A stretch of DNA of 34,503 bases from Saccoglossus kowalevskii (Eukaryota; Hemichordata; Enteropneusta; Harrimaniidae), in the NCBI RefSeq assembly GCF_000003605.2, contig NW_003124921.1, positions 173,200 through 207,702 on the forward strand, in the 5' to 3' direction. Positions within the stretch are counted from its first letter, which is position 1; the number at the start of each line of letters is the position of its first letter. Below are positions 26,146 through 34,094 of this stretch, in pieces. The translations under genes and the position numbers were made by a program. A model generated the notes under the pieces. It was given only the letters and a program-made list of their open reading frames with translations, was not told the DNA's origin and made no database searches.

Positions 26146-26521
26146 CTGATACAATCTGCACATACCCTGCAAACAGCGCTAGAGTTTTATGAGTATTCGT
26201 GTGACAGAATAAACTGATCAGCGAAAGAAGTGATCCCAATACACACATTATACAGCCACCTCCAAAAAGTACCACTGCAGCCTGCCACACGCCAACGGGC
26301 AGGGTCATCAAATCAAACCTACCTCCACCAAATATGTGACAAACGATACCTTCCCTGGGATCGTGTAAACAGTAACTATATAAACCGAAACTGGCCAAGT
26401 TCAAGCCATCGGGTTTTAAAAACCATGTCGGAGCCACGAAGCTGACACAGCAAGCCGCAGCTAAGGCCAACGACATAAGGGTCCAGAATACTGCGAGCGG
26501 TGTCATTGTCAGAGTCAACAT
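26146..26521 (-). CDS. LHFPL-family tetraspan membrane protein, first coding exon
   Basis: This exon encodes the first 125 residues of a lipoma-HMGIC-fusion-partner-like protein. The family are four-helix membrane proteins of the claudin/PMP22 superfamily; some vertebrate members are auxiliary subunits of GABA-A receptors or of the hair-cell transduction complex. Residues about 8-30 form helix 1. The extracellular loop carries Pro-Thr-Trp (W33), Phe-Gly-Leu-Tyr (45-48), C51 and C61, matching the superfamily W-GL-C-C pattern. Gly-Val-Trp-Gln-Ala-Ala (77-82) leads into helix 2 (about 80-104), and helix 3 begins near 112. I chose the ATG at 26521 (G at -3) because there is no other in-frame ATG between it and the upstream stop at 26600-26602. 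The exon ends in TCAG|GTATGT (donor at 26145-26144, phase 1). The second half of the protein was not found. It lies head to head with AKAP10. Which LHFPL subfamily it belongs to is not certain. Confidence 0.85.
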
Positions 26522-27211
26522 CGCAAAATCCACGTCAGCGCAAGGCAAAACTTTTCTGTAGCTTATTTCCAAAAAGGAGCAACTTGATGATACGCTACAT
26601 CACGGTAGTTACACACAGTCGTGAATGATGAACCCTCTCTTCGAATAACGATTATGCTTCGTAGTGACGGCGTCCTCTTGCGACCCTTTCAAAGTTCAGA
26701 CGAAATTGTTACCGCGGCCTGGTCAAATATTGTTAGTGTACGCAGAGAAAACACGCAAGGCCGCCACTCCTATCCTAGTACAATGTGTATGTGTTACTTT
26801 TTAAATTTTTTACATAAAAATACTATTGAGTTCTCGAGTAGACACTTGTAGTTGAGCGATTCCGTTGCCGGAGGGCGCAAATCCATAGTGTGACGAAAAT
26901 CCTCCGAGCGACGATACAAAAGTCACAGAGATCGTTGGGGCTACGATATCATTATCATCAGTGCGATTCCGTTGAACAACTCTATGGGAGCTAATTGGAA
27001 ATAAACGCAAAATATGGTTGGTAAATCCTCGCTTTCACACCACTTGGCTATGTTTCACGCACCATGTAAGTCCCACTCTACCATACGATGAGTGAAGCAC
27101 CTGCCGGCAACGTTGTGAGTAGATACGCTCACTCCCGCTGTACGACTATGAATGAAGTGCACATTTTATTTTTACCCGCCATGCATCGCGTAATTGACAA
27201 GTCTCGCAAAC

Positions 27212-27220
27212 TCTCGCGAG
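27212..27220. promoter_or_regulatory. TCTCGCGAG motif (BANP/Kaiso-type CGCG element)
   Basis: TCTCGCGAG followed by T matches 9 of 10 bases of the palindromic TCTCGCGAGA element known from animal CpG promoters and bound in vertebrates by BANP (also reported for ZBTB33/Kaiso). It lies about 330 bases upstream of the AKAP10 start. A second partial copy, TCGCGAGA, is at 27402-27409. CpG words are rare elsewhere in the window, which supports selection. Use of the element in this organism is inference. Confidence 0.5.
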
Positions 27221-27401
27221 TTGGTGTGTATCGTGAGAATAACCGAACTTTAACCCCTTGACTGAAGTCTTTCTCGTTCTCAAGTGCTTTTCTATCACTG
27301 TTTCTTCGCAAAAAAGTATATCTTTATTACAGTTTGTTTACGCTGAGAAGTCAGTTTTTAACAGTGTGTGATGTAAAGACCCCGGAACAGTCGAAACGAG
27401 A

Positions 27402-27409
27402 TCGCGAGA
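27402..27409. promoter_or_regulatory. Second TCGCGAGA half-element
   Basis: TCGCGAGA matches the last 8 bases of TCTCGCGAGA, about 140 bases upstream of the AKAP10 start codon and 190 bases from the better copy at 27212. Confidence 0.4.
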
Positions 27410-27418
27410 AAATCCAGT

Positions 27419-27466
27419 ATGGCGACTTCCGCGATCGTTCACTTCCTTCGTGATTTTTTTCATTGA
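27419..27466 (+). other. Upstream ORF 1 (15 codons) with embedded ETS/YY1-like motif
   Basis: ATGGCGACTTCC begins a 15-codon frame ending in TGA at 27464-27466, in the same frame as the AKAP10 start 82 bases later. The DNA also contains ACTTCCG (27425-27431), the complement of the ETS core CGGAAGT, overlapping an ATGGCG word like the YY1 site. It is either a 5' leader uORF or core-promoter sequence, depending on where transcription starts. Confidence 0.35.
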
Positions 27467-27490
27467 ATAGTCTTGTTTATTTCGCAAAAT

Positions 27491-27511
27491 ATGGATATTT
27501 TTCCAGTGTAG
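27491..27511 (+). other. Upstream ORF 2 (6 codons)
   Basis: ATG at 27491 is followed by five codons and TAG at 27509-27511, again in frame with the AKAP10 start. The TAG shows that translation cannot enter AKAP10 from further upstream, which supports the ATG at 27548. Confidence 0.35.
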
Positions 27512-27547
27512 ATCCGACAAACTTACTGGGGATTCGATCCAGTGGAG

Positions 27548-27572
27548 ATGCCGTTCTTCAAGAGAAAGTCTG
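27548..27572 (+). CDS. AKAP10: AKAP10 (D-AKAP2) coding exon 1
   Basis: This 25-nt coding segment encodes MPFFKRKS plus the first base of a Glu codon, ending at G|GTAAGT (donor at 27573, phase 1). It resembles the start of vertebrate AKAP10 (Met-Ser-Phe-Phe-Arg-Arg-Lys). Joining to the exon at 30929 restores Glu-Lys-Thr, as in the family. The ATG has G at -3, and in-frame stops at 27464 and 27509 exclude an earlier start. AKAP10 anchors protein kinase A regulatory subunits through a C-terminal amphipathic helix and carries two RGS-like domains reported to bind Rab small GTPases. The C-terminal parts are outside this window. Confidence 0.85.
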
Positions 27573-28061
27573 GTAAGTGCATTTCTTTGTGCATACATAA
27601 CTGTACGTAACAACATTGACGTCCTTTCAAATCTTTATGCCTGAATCGCCGATAATTACAATGCAAGGTCAATCGGTTACCCCAAATAAAAATAACTTAT
27701 TGTACAAACCATGTTGTCCTAGACTGTACAATGAATGAAAATCAAGTTGAGATGACAAGACGGTAATTATGAATGTGGGGGTGTGTGAACAGCACTAAAA
27801 TTGGTGATTGATACATTGTTACATGCAAGAGGGGCGTTATTATTAACTGTGACATACATCTGAGTAAGGTGAACACTAAATGTGGGGCACTGTTAATGCC
27901 TCGGCCAAATTCCTAGAATGGATGTTAGTACACTGTAGGTTGATACAAGATCCAATTCAGGGGTGCCTGCCAATCATGTTGCTCTATCTGGTTACTGCAC
28001 CCCACATTTTTTTAGGAAGCTTTGAACCAGATACAGATATATTTTTTTGCCAAAACTTAAC

Positions 28062-28068
28062 AACCACC
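28062..28068. repeat. Left target-site duplication AACCACC
   Basis: Seven bases directly outside the left inverted end, repeated exactly at 29077-29083 outside the right end. Confidence 0.85.
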
Positions 28069-29076
28069 CACGGTTACTAGAAGAACGGTGAGGAAACTCT
28101 CTCACTTTGTTTGTTAGAATGCGTGTCTTGGTAAACATTTAAAAAGGGAATTAGCATACTGTTGGCGTTGCGGCCATCTTCATTCCATCGATTGGGGTTT
28201 TCTATTATGTTTTTTCAAAACTAATTTTACCGATTTATACAACATTGTCAGGATTTAGTAGGAATATGAACACTGAAATAAAAAATATATATTCATATTA
28301 AAGATATTCTATCTGGTAGTAAAATAAAATGAAACTGGCATTGTTCGAACTATCGTAGTGTAAAAGACTTATGAAACTTTCGGAGATGCATTTTTGGAGT
28401 ACAAATCTTCGTTTGTTGGCCATCAGTAGACGCCAGACTTACGATCGCCCTACTGAAACGATGAAATTTTTTTACATTAACGTAGTATTCAACTCACAGA
28501 AATGAGAACGATGTAAACTATAAATATTAATTTAACATTGCGTTGTACTAAAATATAATTTAGTTTTTAGCAATTTTTCCAAATTGTTATGACAAAGGCA
28601 GCCAAAATGGCTGACGTTGCTAACCTCAACAAAAAAAACGTTATTGTCTAAAGTTACGATTGAAACAAGTTATGATAATCGTAACACAACATTAAAATAC
28701 CCAAACAATAACGTAGTAACAAGTACTGATATTTCAGAACATTCGCAGACAGGGTTTTGGGGTACAAAATGCCATGTTCAATTTCAAATCACAGACGACA
28801 AATCTGTCAACAAAACAAACTCTCGGTATTTTCATTTTTTTGAGAACAACAAAACCTCAAGTATCACATTCGCACGGAAGTTGGTGATGCTTCTACGTTG
28901 ATCTTTCGGCTTAATGAGCTTTATTTCTTCAATTTAGTGGACACACATGGAAATGAACAGGGATACACATGTAAAAATATAAACGATGATATTATAGTGG
29001 TTGGACTAGAATCAAAGTGAAGTCAATGGATAATTAGTATATCTGAAGTTTCCTAACCGTTCTTCTAGTAACCGTG
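28069..29076. mobile_element. Non-autonomous DNA transposon with 30-bp TIRs and 7-bp TSD
   Basis: The left end (28069-28098) and the reverse complement of the right end (29047-29076) match at 29 of 30 bases. Both begin CACGGTTACTAGAAGAACGG; the single mismatch is at position 22. AACCACC lies immediately outside both ends, giving a 7-bp target-site duplication, so both borders are defined to the base. The element is 1008 bp. Its longest open frame (28617-28901 plus, 94 codons, first codon TTG rather than ATG) resembles no transposase, so it is probably moved in trans, as a MITE or a deletion derivative. A 7-bp duplication suits Dada-type elements (6-7 bp) or a variant of 8-bp groups such as hAT or P. 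The superfamily is unassigned. The near-identical ends suggest fairly recent insertion into AKAP10 intron 1. Confidence 0.88.
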
Positions 29077-29083
29077 AACCACC
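29077..29083. repeat. Right target-site duplication AACCACC
   Basis: Exact copy of 28062-28068, directly outside the right inverted end of the transposon. Confidence 0.85.
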
Positions 29084-29100
29084 ATAGCATAGACTCAGTT

Positions 29101-29148
29101 CCAGTCTCTGGGTTTCTGAACTAGTGTTACTCTGCTACAAGAGACTGG
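29101..29148. repeat. Inverted repeat CCAGTCTCT / AGAGACTGG
   Basis: Nine-base perfect complementary arms (29101-29109 and 29140-29148) are separated by 30 bases, starting 18 bases after the DNA transposon's target duplication. Further pairing outward (gtt/aac) is interrupted. It may be a relic of another element; no coding content. Confidence 0.5.
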
Positions 29149-29806
29149 GGAAACTTGGACATACTCTTGTCTGTCAATCATCTGAAAATGTGAGAATAAA
29201 CGATTTTACCGTAACTAAGTTTTCACCAATAAGGTGTTTGATTTATTCTTGTGGAAGTAGAGTGCCATCATTTTAGTGCAAAGTAATTCATAGCTACTCA
29301 TAGTATATACAATGTATATATTCAGTATACTCATTGATATTTTGATTCCCAAACCAAGATCATCTTTCAATTTTAACAGTACAGCTGCAAAGTTTCTCCA
29401 GTATGTGTCCCACAGCATGACTTATTGAGTAGCAGTGTACACATGCAAACTGAAATATGCAACAGAACATAGACTAGAAATAGTGAGGTTTCACAAGTCA
29501 TGAGATGCAGTTGAGCTGGACATTGTTATTATCTGCACACTTTGATCTACTTCATGTGTTGAACAAATTTCTATGATTACTTACTCTGTCGGACACTAGA
29601 GGATACAAGGACAGGCAACTGTGGTCATTTATTTGATGTAATGTCTCTTGGGTTTCAAATGTGATTTAAAACATTCAATGTACAAATATTCTACGACAAA
29701 TTGCATCACACATGCACAAAATCTGTGAAAATATTAATTAGGTTTTCTGACTGACAAATTTAAAAACAGTCTACCTTAGCACTATTCTCTATGAAACTAC
29801 TTGAAT

Positions 29807-30219
29807 GTACATACCTATGTATATCCATGCTCTCTAACCCCAACCCCTTAACCCTAATTCGTATTGTACATACCTATGTATATCCATGCTCTCTAACCCC
29901 AACCCCTTAACCCTAATTCGTATTGTACATACCTATGTATATCCATGCTCTCTAACCCCAACCCCTTAACCCTAATTCGTATTGTACATACCTATGTATA
30001 TCCATGCTCTCTAACCCCAACCCCTTAACCCTAATTCGTATTGTACATACCTATGTATATCCATGCTCTCTAACCCCAACCCCTTAACCCTAATTCGTAT
30101 TGTACATACCTATGTATATCCATGCTCTCTAACCCCAACCCCTTAACCCTAATTCGTATTGTACATACCTATGTATATCCATGCTCTCTAACCCCAACCC
30201 CTTAACCCTAATTCGTATT
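29807..30219. repeat. 59-bp minisatellite, seven identical copies
   Basis: Unit starts at 29807, 29866, 29925, 29984, 30043, 30102 and 30161 are exactly 59 bases apart, and I see no differences between copies. An eighth copy breaks off after GTA at 30220. Each unit has two parts: a small palindrome TACATA-CC-TATGTA near its start, and a C-rich block CTAACCCCAACCCC followed by TTAACCCTAA, which resembles the animal telomere repeat (CCCTAA). The lack of divergence points to recent amplification or homogenisation. Copy number may be collapsed in the assembly. Confidence 0.97.
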
Positions 30220-30772
30220 GTATAAACCTAATGCATGACTAACATGGTGGCCTATGACAAAACTACTACAATTCCTATTCTACACCAGTGTTGGGAATAA
30301 AAACCTATATTTAGTATGAAAAACTAATTTACATCAGCAGTATTACAGTACAGTACAGACTGAACGTAACTTAACATTTAGCTTGTGTTCAACTGACTTA
30401 TATATAGTATACAATGTACCGGTACATGTAACTTGCTTTTAAGATGATCATATATTCCAAAACACTAGATATATCTAGTTGTACAGTAATCTAAATATGT
30501 CTCATTGTAGTAACTTTGGTAAATACATCAAAGTATAAGTTGAAATTATTTAAGACACACTTTGTTTTATGGAAAGGAAAAGCCAGCTTAGTGAGTTAAG
30601 CTTGGTCTGTACTGTCTGTCATGTTGATGTCATAATGTCTTAGTACATAGAAAGTGAAGGATACAGCATTGTCTATCTTATTAATAATTTGAAACACTAG
30701 AATTCATTTTATGCTGCAGTGATGTGAAAATGATCTGACTTGTTATACCTAGTCAAAGATGTTACAGTTTTT

Positions 30773-30801
30773 GGCTCAACGGACCATAGGTCCACTGAGC
30801 C
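30773..30801. repeat. 29-nt imperfect palindrome (hairpin)
   Basis: GGCTCAACGGACC (30773-30785) pairs with GGTCCACTGAGCC (30789-30801) across an ATA loop, with 11 of 13 positions complementary. A pyrimidine-rich microsatellite follows about 30 bases later. This arrangement (hairpin plus tetranucleotide tail) resembles the ends of short interspersed elements common in marine invertebrate genomes, but the family is not identified. Confidence 0.6.
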
Positions 30802-30829
30802 TATGGGATGGTTTTCTGTCCTGTGTCTG

Positions 30830-30862
30830 TCGTCCGTCCGTCTATCTATCTATCTATCTATC
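30830..30862. repeat. (GTCC)n(TATC)n microsatellite
   Basis: CGTCCGTCCGTC passes into five to six TATC units, ending about 65 bases before AKAP10 exon 2. Together with the hairpin at 30773 it may be the tail of a small mobile element. Confidence 0.85.
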
Positions 30863-30928
30863 AAGTACATTATGGTGCATATAATGACGGTTAATTAATA
30901 TTGTCATTTTGGTTATGATCATTTGTAG

Positions 30929-31177
30929 AGAAAACAAACGATGGCTCTGTCAAGCAAGGCAATAACAAGAATAAACACCCTGTAAAGAATACACCCCCAT
31001 CCAGCAATACACCATCACCAGTGCACCATCCCAGTAATTCACAACACATGGCCAATGGCATACAAAGTAGAGTTATATCGGATGGTGCTGACATTAGCAG
31101 TGTTGGTGCTCGACCTAAGGTTCCATTATTACGAGATAGAAGTAAACAAGAAACTTCAGTTGGAGACCTGGGAATAG
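30929..31177 (+). CDS. AKAP10: AKAP10 coding exon 2
   Basis: 249 nt, phase 1 at both ends (acceptor TTTGTAG|AG, donor G|GTAAGA at 31178). It encodes residues 9-91. It begins Glu-Lys-Thr-Asn-Asp-Gly, resembling Glu-Lys-Thr-Ser-Asp of vertebrate AKAP10, and continues as a linker rich in Asn, Ser, Pro and His with no folded domain visible. The last residues (Val-Gly-Asp-Leu-Gly) resemble the segment just before the first RGS domain in vertebrates. The opposite-strand open frame over this exon is a shadow. Confidence 0.85.
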
Positions 31178-32079
31178 GTAAGATATGATGATGTTCTTCT
31201 GGACAGTTAGTTTCAGCATTCATGATAAATTTCATTGACAATGTTATAAATTAAATCAATATACGTATGTAAAAATGAGAATTTTAGACCTTATAACTAC
31301 TAGTATGATTTACCATTGAAACAAAACCTACAATATGTGAATAACAGCTGTGTCTGTTGTCAAAATAAGGCATACATGTATTTTAGTATATACTAACTGT
31401 AAGTTTTTTTCCATGTGAACTTCTGAAAGAGCAAATATAGCGCACATTTAATAGTGGAAATACTTTAATACTTTTGCATAAAGCTTTGCAAATCTGAATC
31501 TGTCTTAAGGTGGTTTTCTGTCATTAAAACTTATCACTGGATTTTCTTGACTTTTACTATATATTTTGATTTTAATGATGTTAATTACACAATCCAAATA
31601 AAAGGTATGGTCACCAAACTACTATTTGCACAAAAAATGTGTCAAACACCCATGAAAATTGTGATTTTTTAACCATTTCTTATTGGTTTCTATGGTTAAA
31701 AAAGTTACGTCAAACTTTTGTTTGGATACATCATATGTGATTATGAAATTGGTACTTGGATAAGTTGTCTTGGACACGTTGTCTTGGATAATTGTGAAAT
31801 TATGGTGAATACTATTTATTTTATAGAAATGCTAGTGATGCTCCAACATAGTTTCTATTGAAATAGTTCCAATAGTTCCCATTTTTGTATGTTTTCAAAC
31901 AGTTTTTCTCCAAAAAATTATTTCCTACTCAGTGAAATATTCCAAAAGTCAATGACTTGTGTCTAAATCAACAACTACATGGTTGTAAAATTTTTGAAAT
32001 GAATATGTTAATGTATGTCAAATATTAATGAAGAATCTTAAACTAGTTTAATCTTGTTTTGTAATTGTTTTGTTAACAG
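31178..32079 (+). other. AKAP10: AKAP10 intron 2
   Basis: 902 bp, GTAAGA donor and TTAACAG acceptor. AT-rich, with no mobile element or repeat that I can recognise. Confidence 0.8.
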
Positions 32080-32607
32080 GGTATGAAAGTCCAACAAGGT
32101 CATCAGTGCAGAAATCTAAATCACGATTATCTAAACCATTACAAGAAGTGCTTTATGACAGCCATGGTGCATTGCCCTATTTGATTCAGTTTATGAGTGC
32201 ACAAGGATGCCCACAATTGGTACAATTTTGGTTGTCAGCGGAAAGCTTTGGGTCAGCTACATGGACAAAACTACGTGCAGAGTCATTGCATTCTGTTAGT
32301 AAAAGTACTGTTAGTAATAGCAGTGATGTTAAAGTACAGCAACTGGAATCGATTTTAAGCAATAAACATAAGGAACATGCAGCGAGTGAAAAAAATGTGG
32401 GAAATTCACATAATAGTGAAACCACTGAACAGAATTCAACAGACCCAGGATCGGGCACAGAATTAGCACAGAAATTGAGGGAATCATCACTTTCTAGATG
32501 CACAGACAGTAGTACATCATGTAACAGTGATACTAACCATAATTTAAATAAAGACATTATTAGTTCAGTCTCATGTGAGGATAAATCAGCGGCAAAACTA
32601 AAGAAAG
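32080..32607 (+). CDS. AKAP10: AKAP10 coding exon 3 (start of the interrupted first RGS domain)
   Basis: 528 nt, phase 1 at both ends (acceptor AACAG at 32079, donor G|GTCAGT at 32608). It encodes residues 92-267. Residues about 107-150 match the first half of AKAP10's first RGS-like domain: Leu-Ser-Lys-Pro-Leu-Gln-Glu-Val-Leu-Tyr-Asp, then Pro-Tyr-Leu-Ile-Gln-Phe-Met and Gln-Phe-Trp-Leu-Ser-Ala-Glu-Ser-Phe. Next comes Thr-Trp-Thr-Lys-Leu-Arg-Ala-Glu-Ser-Leu, also conserved. From about residue 165 the chain is a long Ser/Asn/Thr/Glu-rich insert, as in vertebrate AKAP10, where a large insert splits this RGS domain. The exon ends with Lys-Leu-Lys-Lys, just where vertebrates continue into the second half of the domain. 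The following exons lie beyond the window. An apparent earlier start near 32070 is intronic. Confidence 0.92.
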
Positions 32608-32744
32608 GTCAGTATATTGTGTTTACAGTGTGTAAACAAATTATGAATTATTATACTGGATGAATGTTGTGCAAGAGTACAGGATAATGTCAGGTAAATG
32701 TTTATGTATGAAGGCACAAACTGCCATACAGTATTTGTATTTCC

Positions 32745-32764
32745 TGTATATGCTTCTCTGTTGA
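32745..32764. repeat. 20-bp direct repeat, left copy
   Basis: An exact 20-base match to 34075-34094 (core TATATGCTTCTCTGTTGA). The right copy abuts the truncated 5' end of the retrotransposon; this left copy lies about 128 bases beyond its tetranucleotide tail. It is a candidate target-site duplication, although the extra sequence on this side needs explaining. Confidence 0.6.
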
Positions 32765-32892
32765 TATGTATGAAGTTTGCAGTGTTTGCCACTAATATCA
32801 GAGTCAATGATCTATAGGGCCTGCAAGTTGAAAGATTTGTTGGCCGTGCTTGAAGTGTTGATGCTCCCCCAAATATATGAACACAAAATAGA

Positions 32893-34074
32893 GATCTATC
32901 TATCTATCTAAAAAACTTATATAGCGCCAGTATCCAAAACTAAGTTTTGTTCAAAGGCGCTGAAAGCGAACACTACAGTTATTCCACACTGTAGGCTTTG
33001 CTGAACAATAAGGTCTTAAGTCTCTTCTTGAATATATTGACATCAGTAACTTCACGAAGATCAAGTGGAAGGTCATTCCAGAGTTTTGGAGCAGCATATG
33101 AGAAGGCACGTCCACCATATGTTTTCTGTCTGTAGTTAGTGTTATGGAGAAGCTTCTTATTGGAAGAACGAAGACAGCGACTGGGTGTGTACACATGAAG
33201 TAGATCAAGAATGTAGTTTGGAGCAAGTCCATTCAGAGCTTTGAATGTCAACAGAATAAGTTTGTAGTCAATCCTATAACGAACAGGTAGCCAATGTAAC
33301 TTCTGTAGAACTGGAGATGTGTGATCATATTTTCTAGTGCGGGTGATGATTCTTGCAGCAGTGTTTTGAGCATGTTGAAGAAGATTGATGCCATTGTCCG
33401 GCAGTCCAAATAATAATGAATTCCCATAATCAAGCTTAGCAGATAGAACAGCATGAATTAATGTCTGGCATTAATGTGACCGATGCGACGAAGATGGTTG
33501 TAGATGAATCTGCAAGTAATCTTGATGTGAGTGTTGAACATACGAGTATTGTCAAAAGTAACTCCCATGTTACGAGCAGATGTGACTGGTGCAATTGAAC
33601 TGGTACGAATGAGCAGTACTTCAGTCTTAGAGTCGTTGAGTTGGAGCTTGTTTTGCATCATCCAGTGTTTAATATCAAGCGCACAAGCCTCAATTGAGGC
33701 TACAGCCGAGATGGAGTCCTTGCGAGTGAAAGCGAGATAGAGCTGGTTGTCATCAGAATACTGGTGAAAGTCTAAGTTGTGTTGACGAATGAGTTTACCC
33801 AAGGGGGAAATATAGATGGTGAACAGAATAGGGCCAAGTACAGAGCCTTGTGGTACCCCAAAGTGAAGCTGAGATGGCTCACCAGTGACACTTGAAACTG
33901 AAACTGATTGACATCGATGTTGAAGATATGATTCAAACCACTGGAGAGCCATATCAGTAACACCAAGATTGGACAGTCTGTTGAGCAGAATATTGTGATC
34001 GATGGTGTCAAATGCAGCTGATACATCCAGGAGACAGAGTAATACGTAGTTACCGGAGTCAATGAAAGAACAAA
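32893..34074 (-). mobile_element. 5'-truncated CR1/L2-type non-LTR retrotransposon
   Basis: The minus strand encodes the later part of a LINE reverse transcriptase. In order it shows motif A (Leu-Asp-Val-Ser-Ala-Ala-Phe-Asp, just left of 34050), motif B (Gly-Val-Pro-Gln-Gly-Ser-Val-Leu-Gly-Pro, about 33830-33860) and motif C (Tyr-Ser-Asp-Asp, where Tyr-Ala-Asp-Asp is usual). The thumb and the family's C-terminal block follow (Tyr-Gly-Gly-Arg-Ala-Phe-Ser, then Pro-Lys-Leu-Trp-Asn), with a TAA stop at 32979-32981. There is one clear frame break near 33460-33475, apparently a short deletion. After the stop, a 3' UTR with paired GGCGC words and TATATAAGT ends in a TAGA microsatellite, as is typical of this group. 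The 5' part, including any endonuclease, is missing. The intact motifs suggest a fairly young insertion, antisense to AKAP10. Confidence 0.93.
32894..32910. repeat. (TAGA)n tail of the retrotransposon
   Basis: About four tetranucleotide units (CTAT/ATAG) sit directly after the 3' UTR of the minus-strand element. CR1/L2 elements commonly end in short microsatellite tails, so this marks the probable 3' end. Confidence 0.75.
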
Positions 34075-34094
34075 TGTATATGCTTCTCTGTTGA
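34075..34094. repeat. 20-bp direct repeat, right copy
   Basis: Exact copy of 32745-32764, lying directly at the point where the reverse-transcriptase frame stops matching its family. This marks the 5' truncation border of the retrotransposon. Confidence 0.6.

Larger units (their letters stand above)
26522..27547. promoter_or_regulatory. CpG-richer head-to-head interval, probable bidirectional promoter
   Basis: The two diverging start codons are 1026 bp apart. The interval is visibly richer in CpG and G+C than the AT-rich flanks, and I see no TATA box near either start. It contains TCTCGCGAG (27212), TCGCGAGA (27402) and ACTTCCG (27425), all typical of TATA-less CpG promoters of broadly expressed animal genes. 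Open frames here (for example plus 26621-26851, minus 26810-27010 and minus 27129-27311) have no family resemblance and I treat them as chance. Transcription start sites cannot be located from sequence alone. Confidence 0.55.
27573..30928 (+). other. AKAP10: AKAP10 intron 1
   Basis: A 3356-bp intron with a GTAAGT donor and an acceptor ending TTTGTAG. It carries a complete DNA transposon (28069-29076), a seven-copy 59-bp minisatellite (29807-30219), and a palindrome with a GTCC/TATC microsatellite close to its 3' end (30773-30862). Confidence 0.8.

Noticed and set aside
26522-26572. Longer N-terminus for the LHFPL-family protein
   Set aside because: The extension begins with TTG, not ATG, and no in-frame ATG exists before the upstream stop at 26600-26602; the added residues do not fit the family.
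29807-30219. CRISPR-like array
   Set aside because: The copies are directly adjacent with no unique spacers, and the genome is eukaryotic; it is a minisatellite.
29807-30219. True interstitial telomere
   Set aside because: Only one CCCTAA-like block occurs per 59-bp unit; there is no run of consecutive telomere repeats.
30891-31241. 116-codon minus-strand open frame over AKAP10 exon 2
   Set aside because: Shadow of the plus-strand exon, which has matching splice sites and phase.
32070-32079. Start of AKAP10 exon 3 frame upstream of the acceptor, and reading on past 32607
   Set aside because: These bases are intronic; the AACAG acceptor and GGTCAGT donor restore the AKAP10 reading frame and family match.
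33531-33740. Plus-strand open frame inside the retrotransposon
   Set aside because: Shadow of the minus-strand reverse-transcriptase frame.
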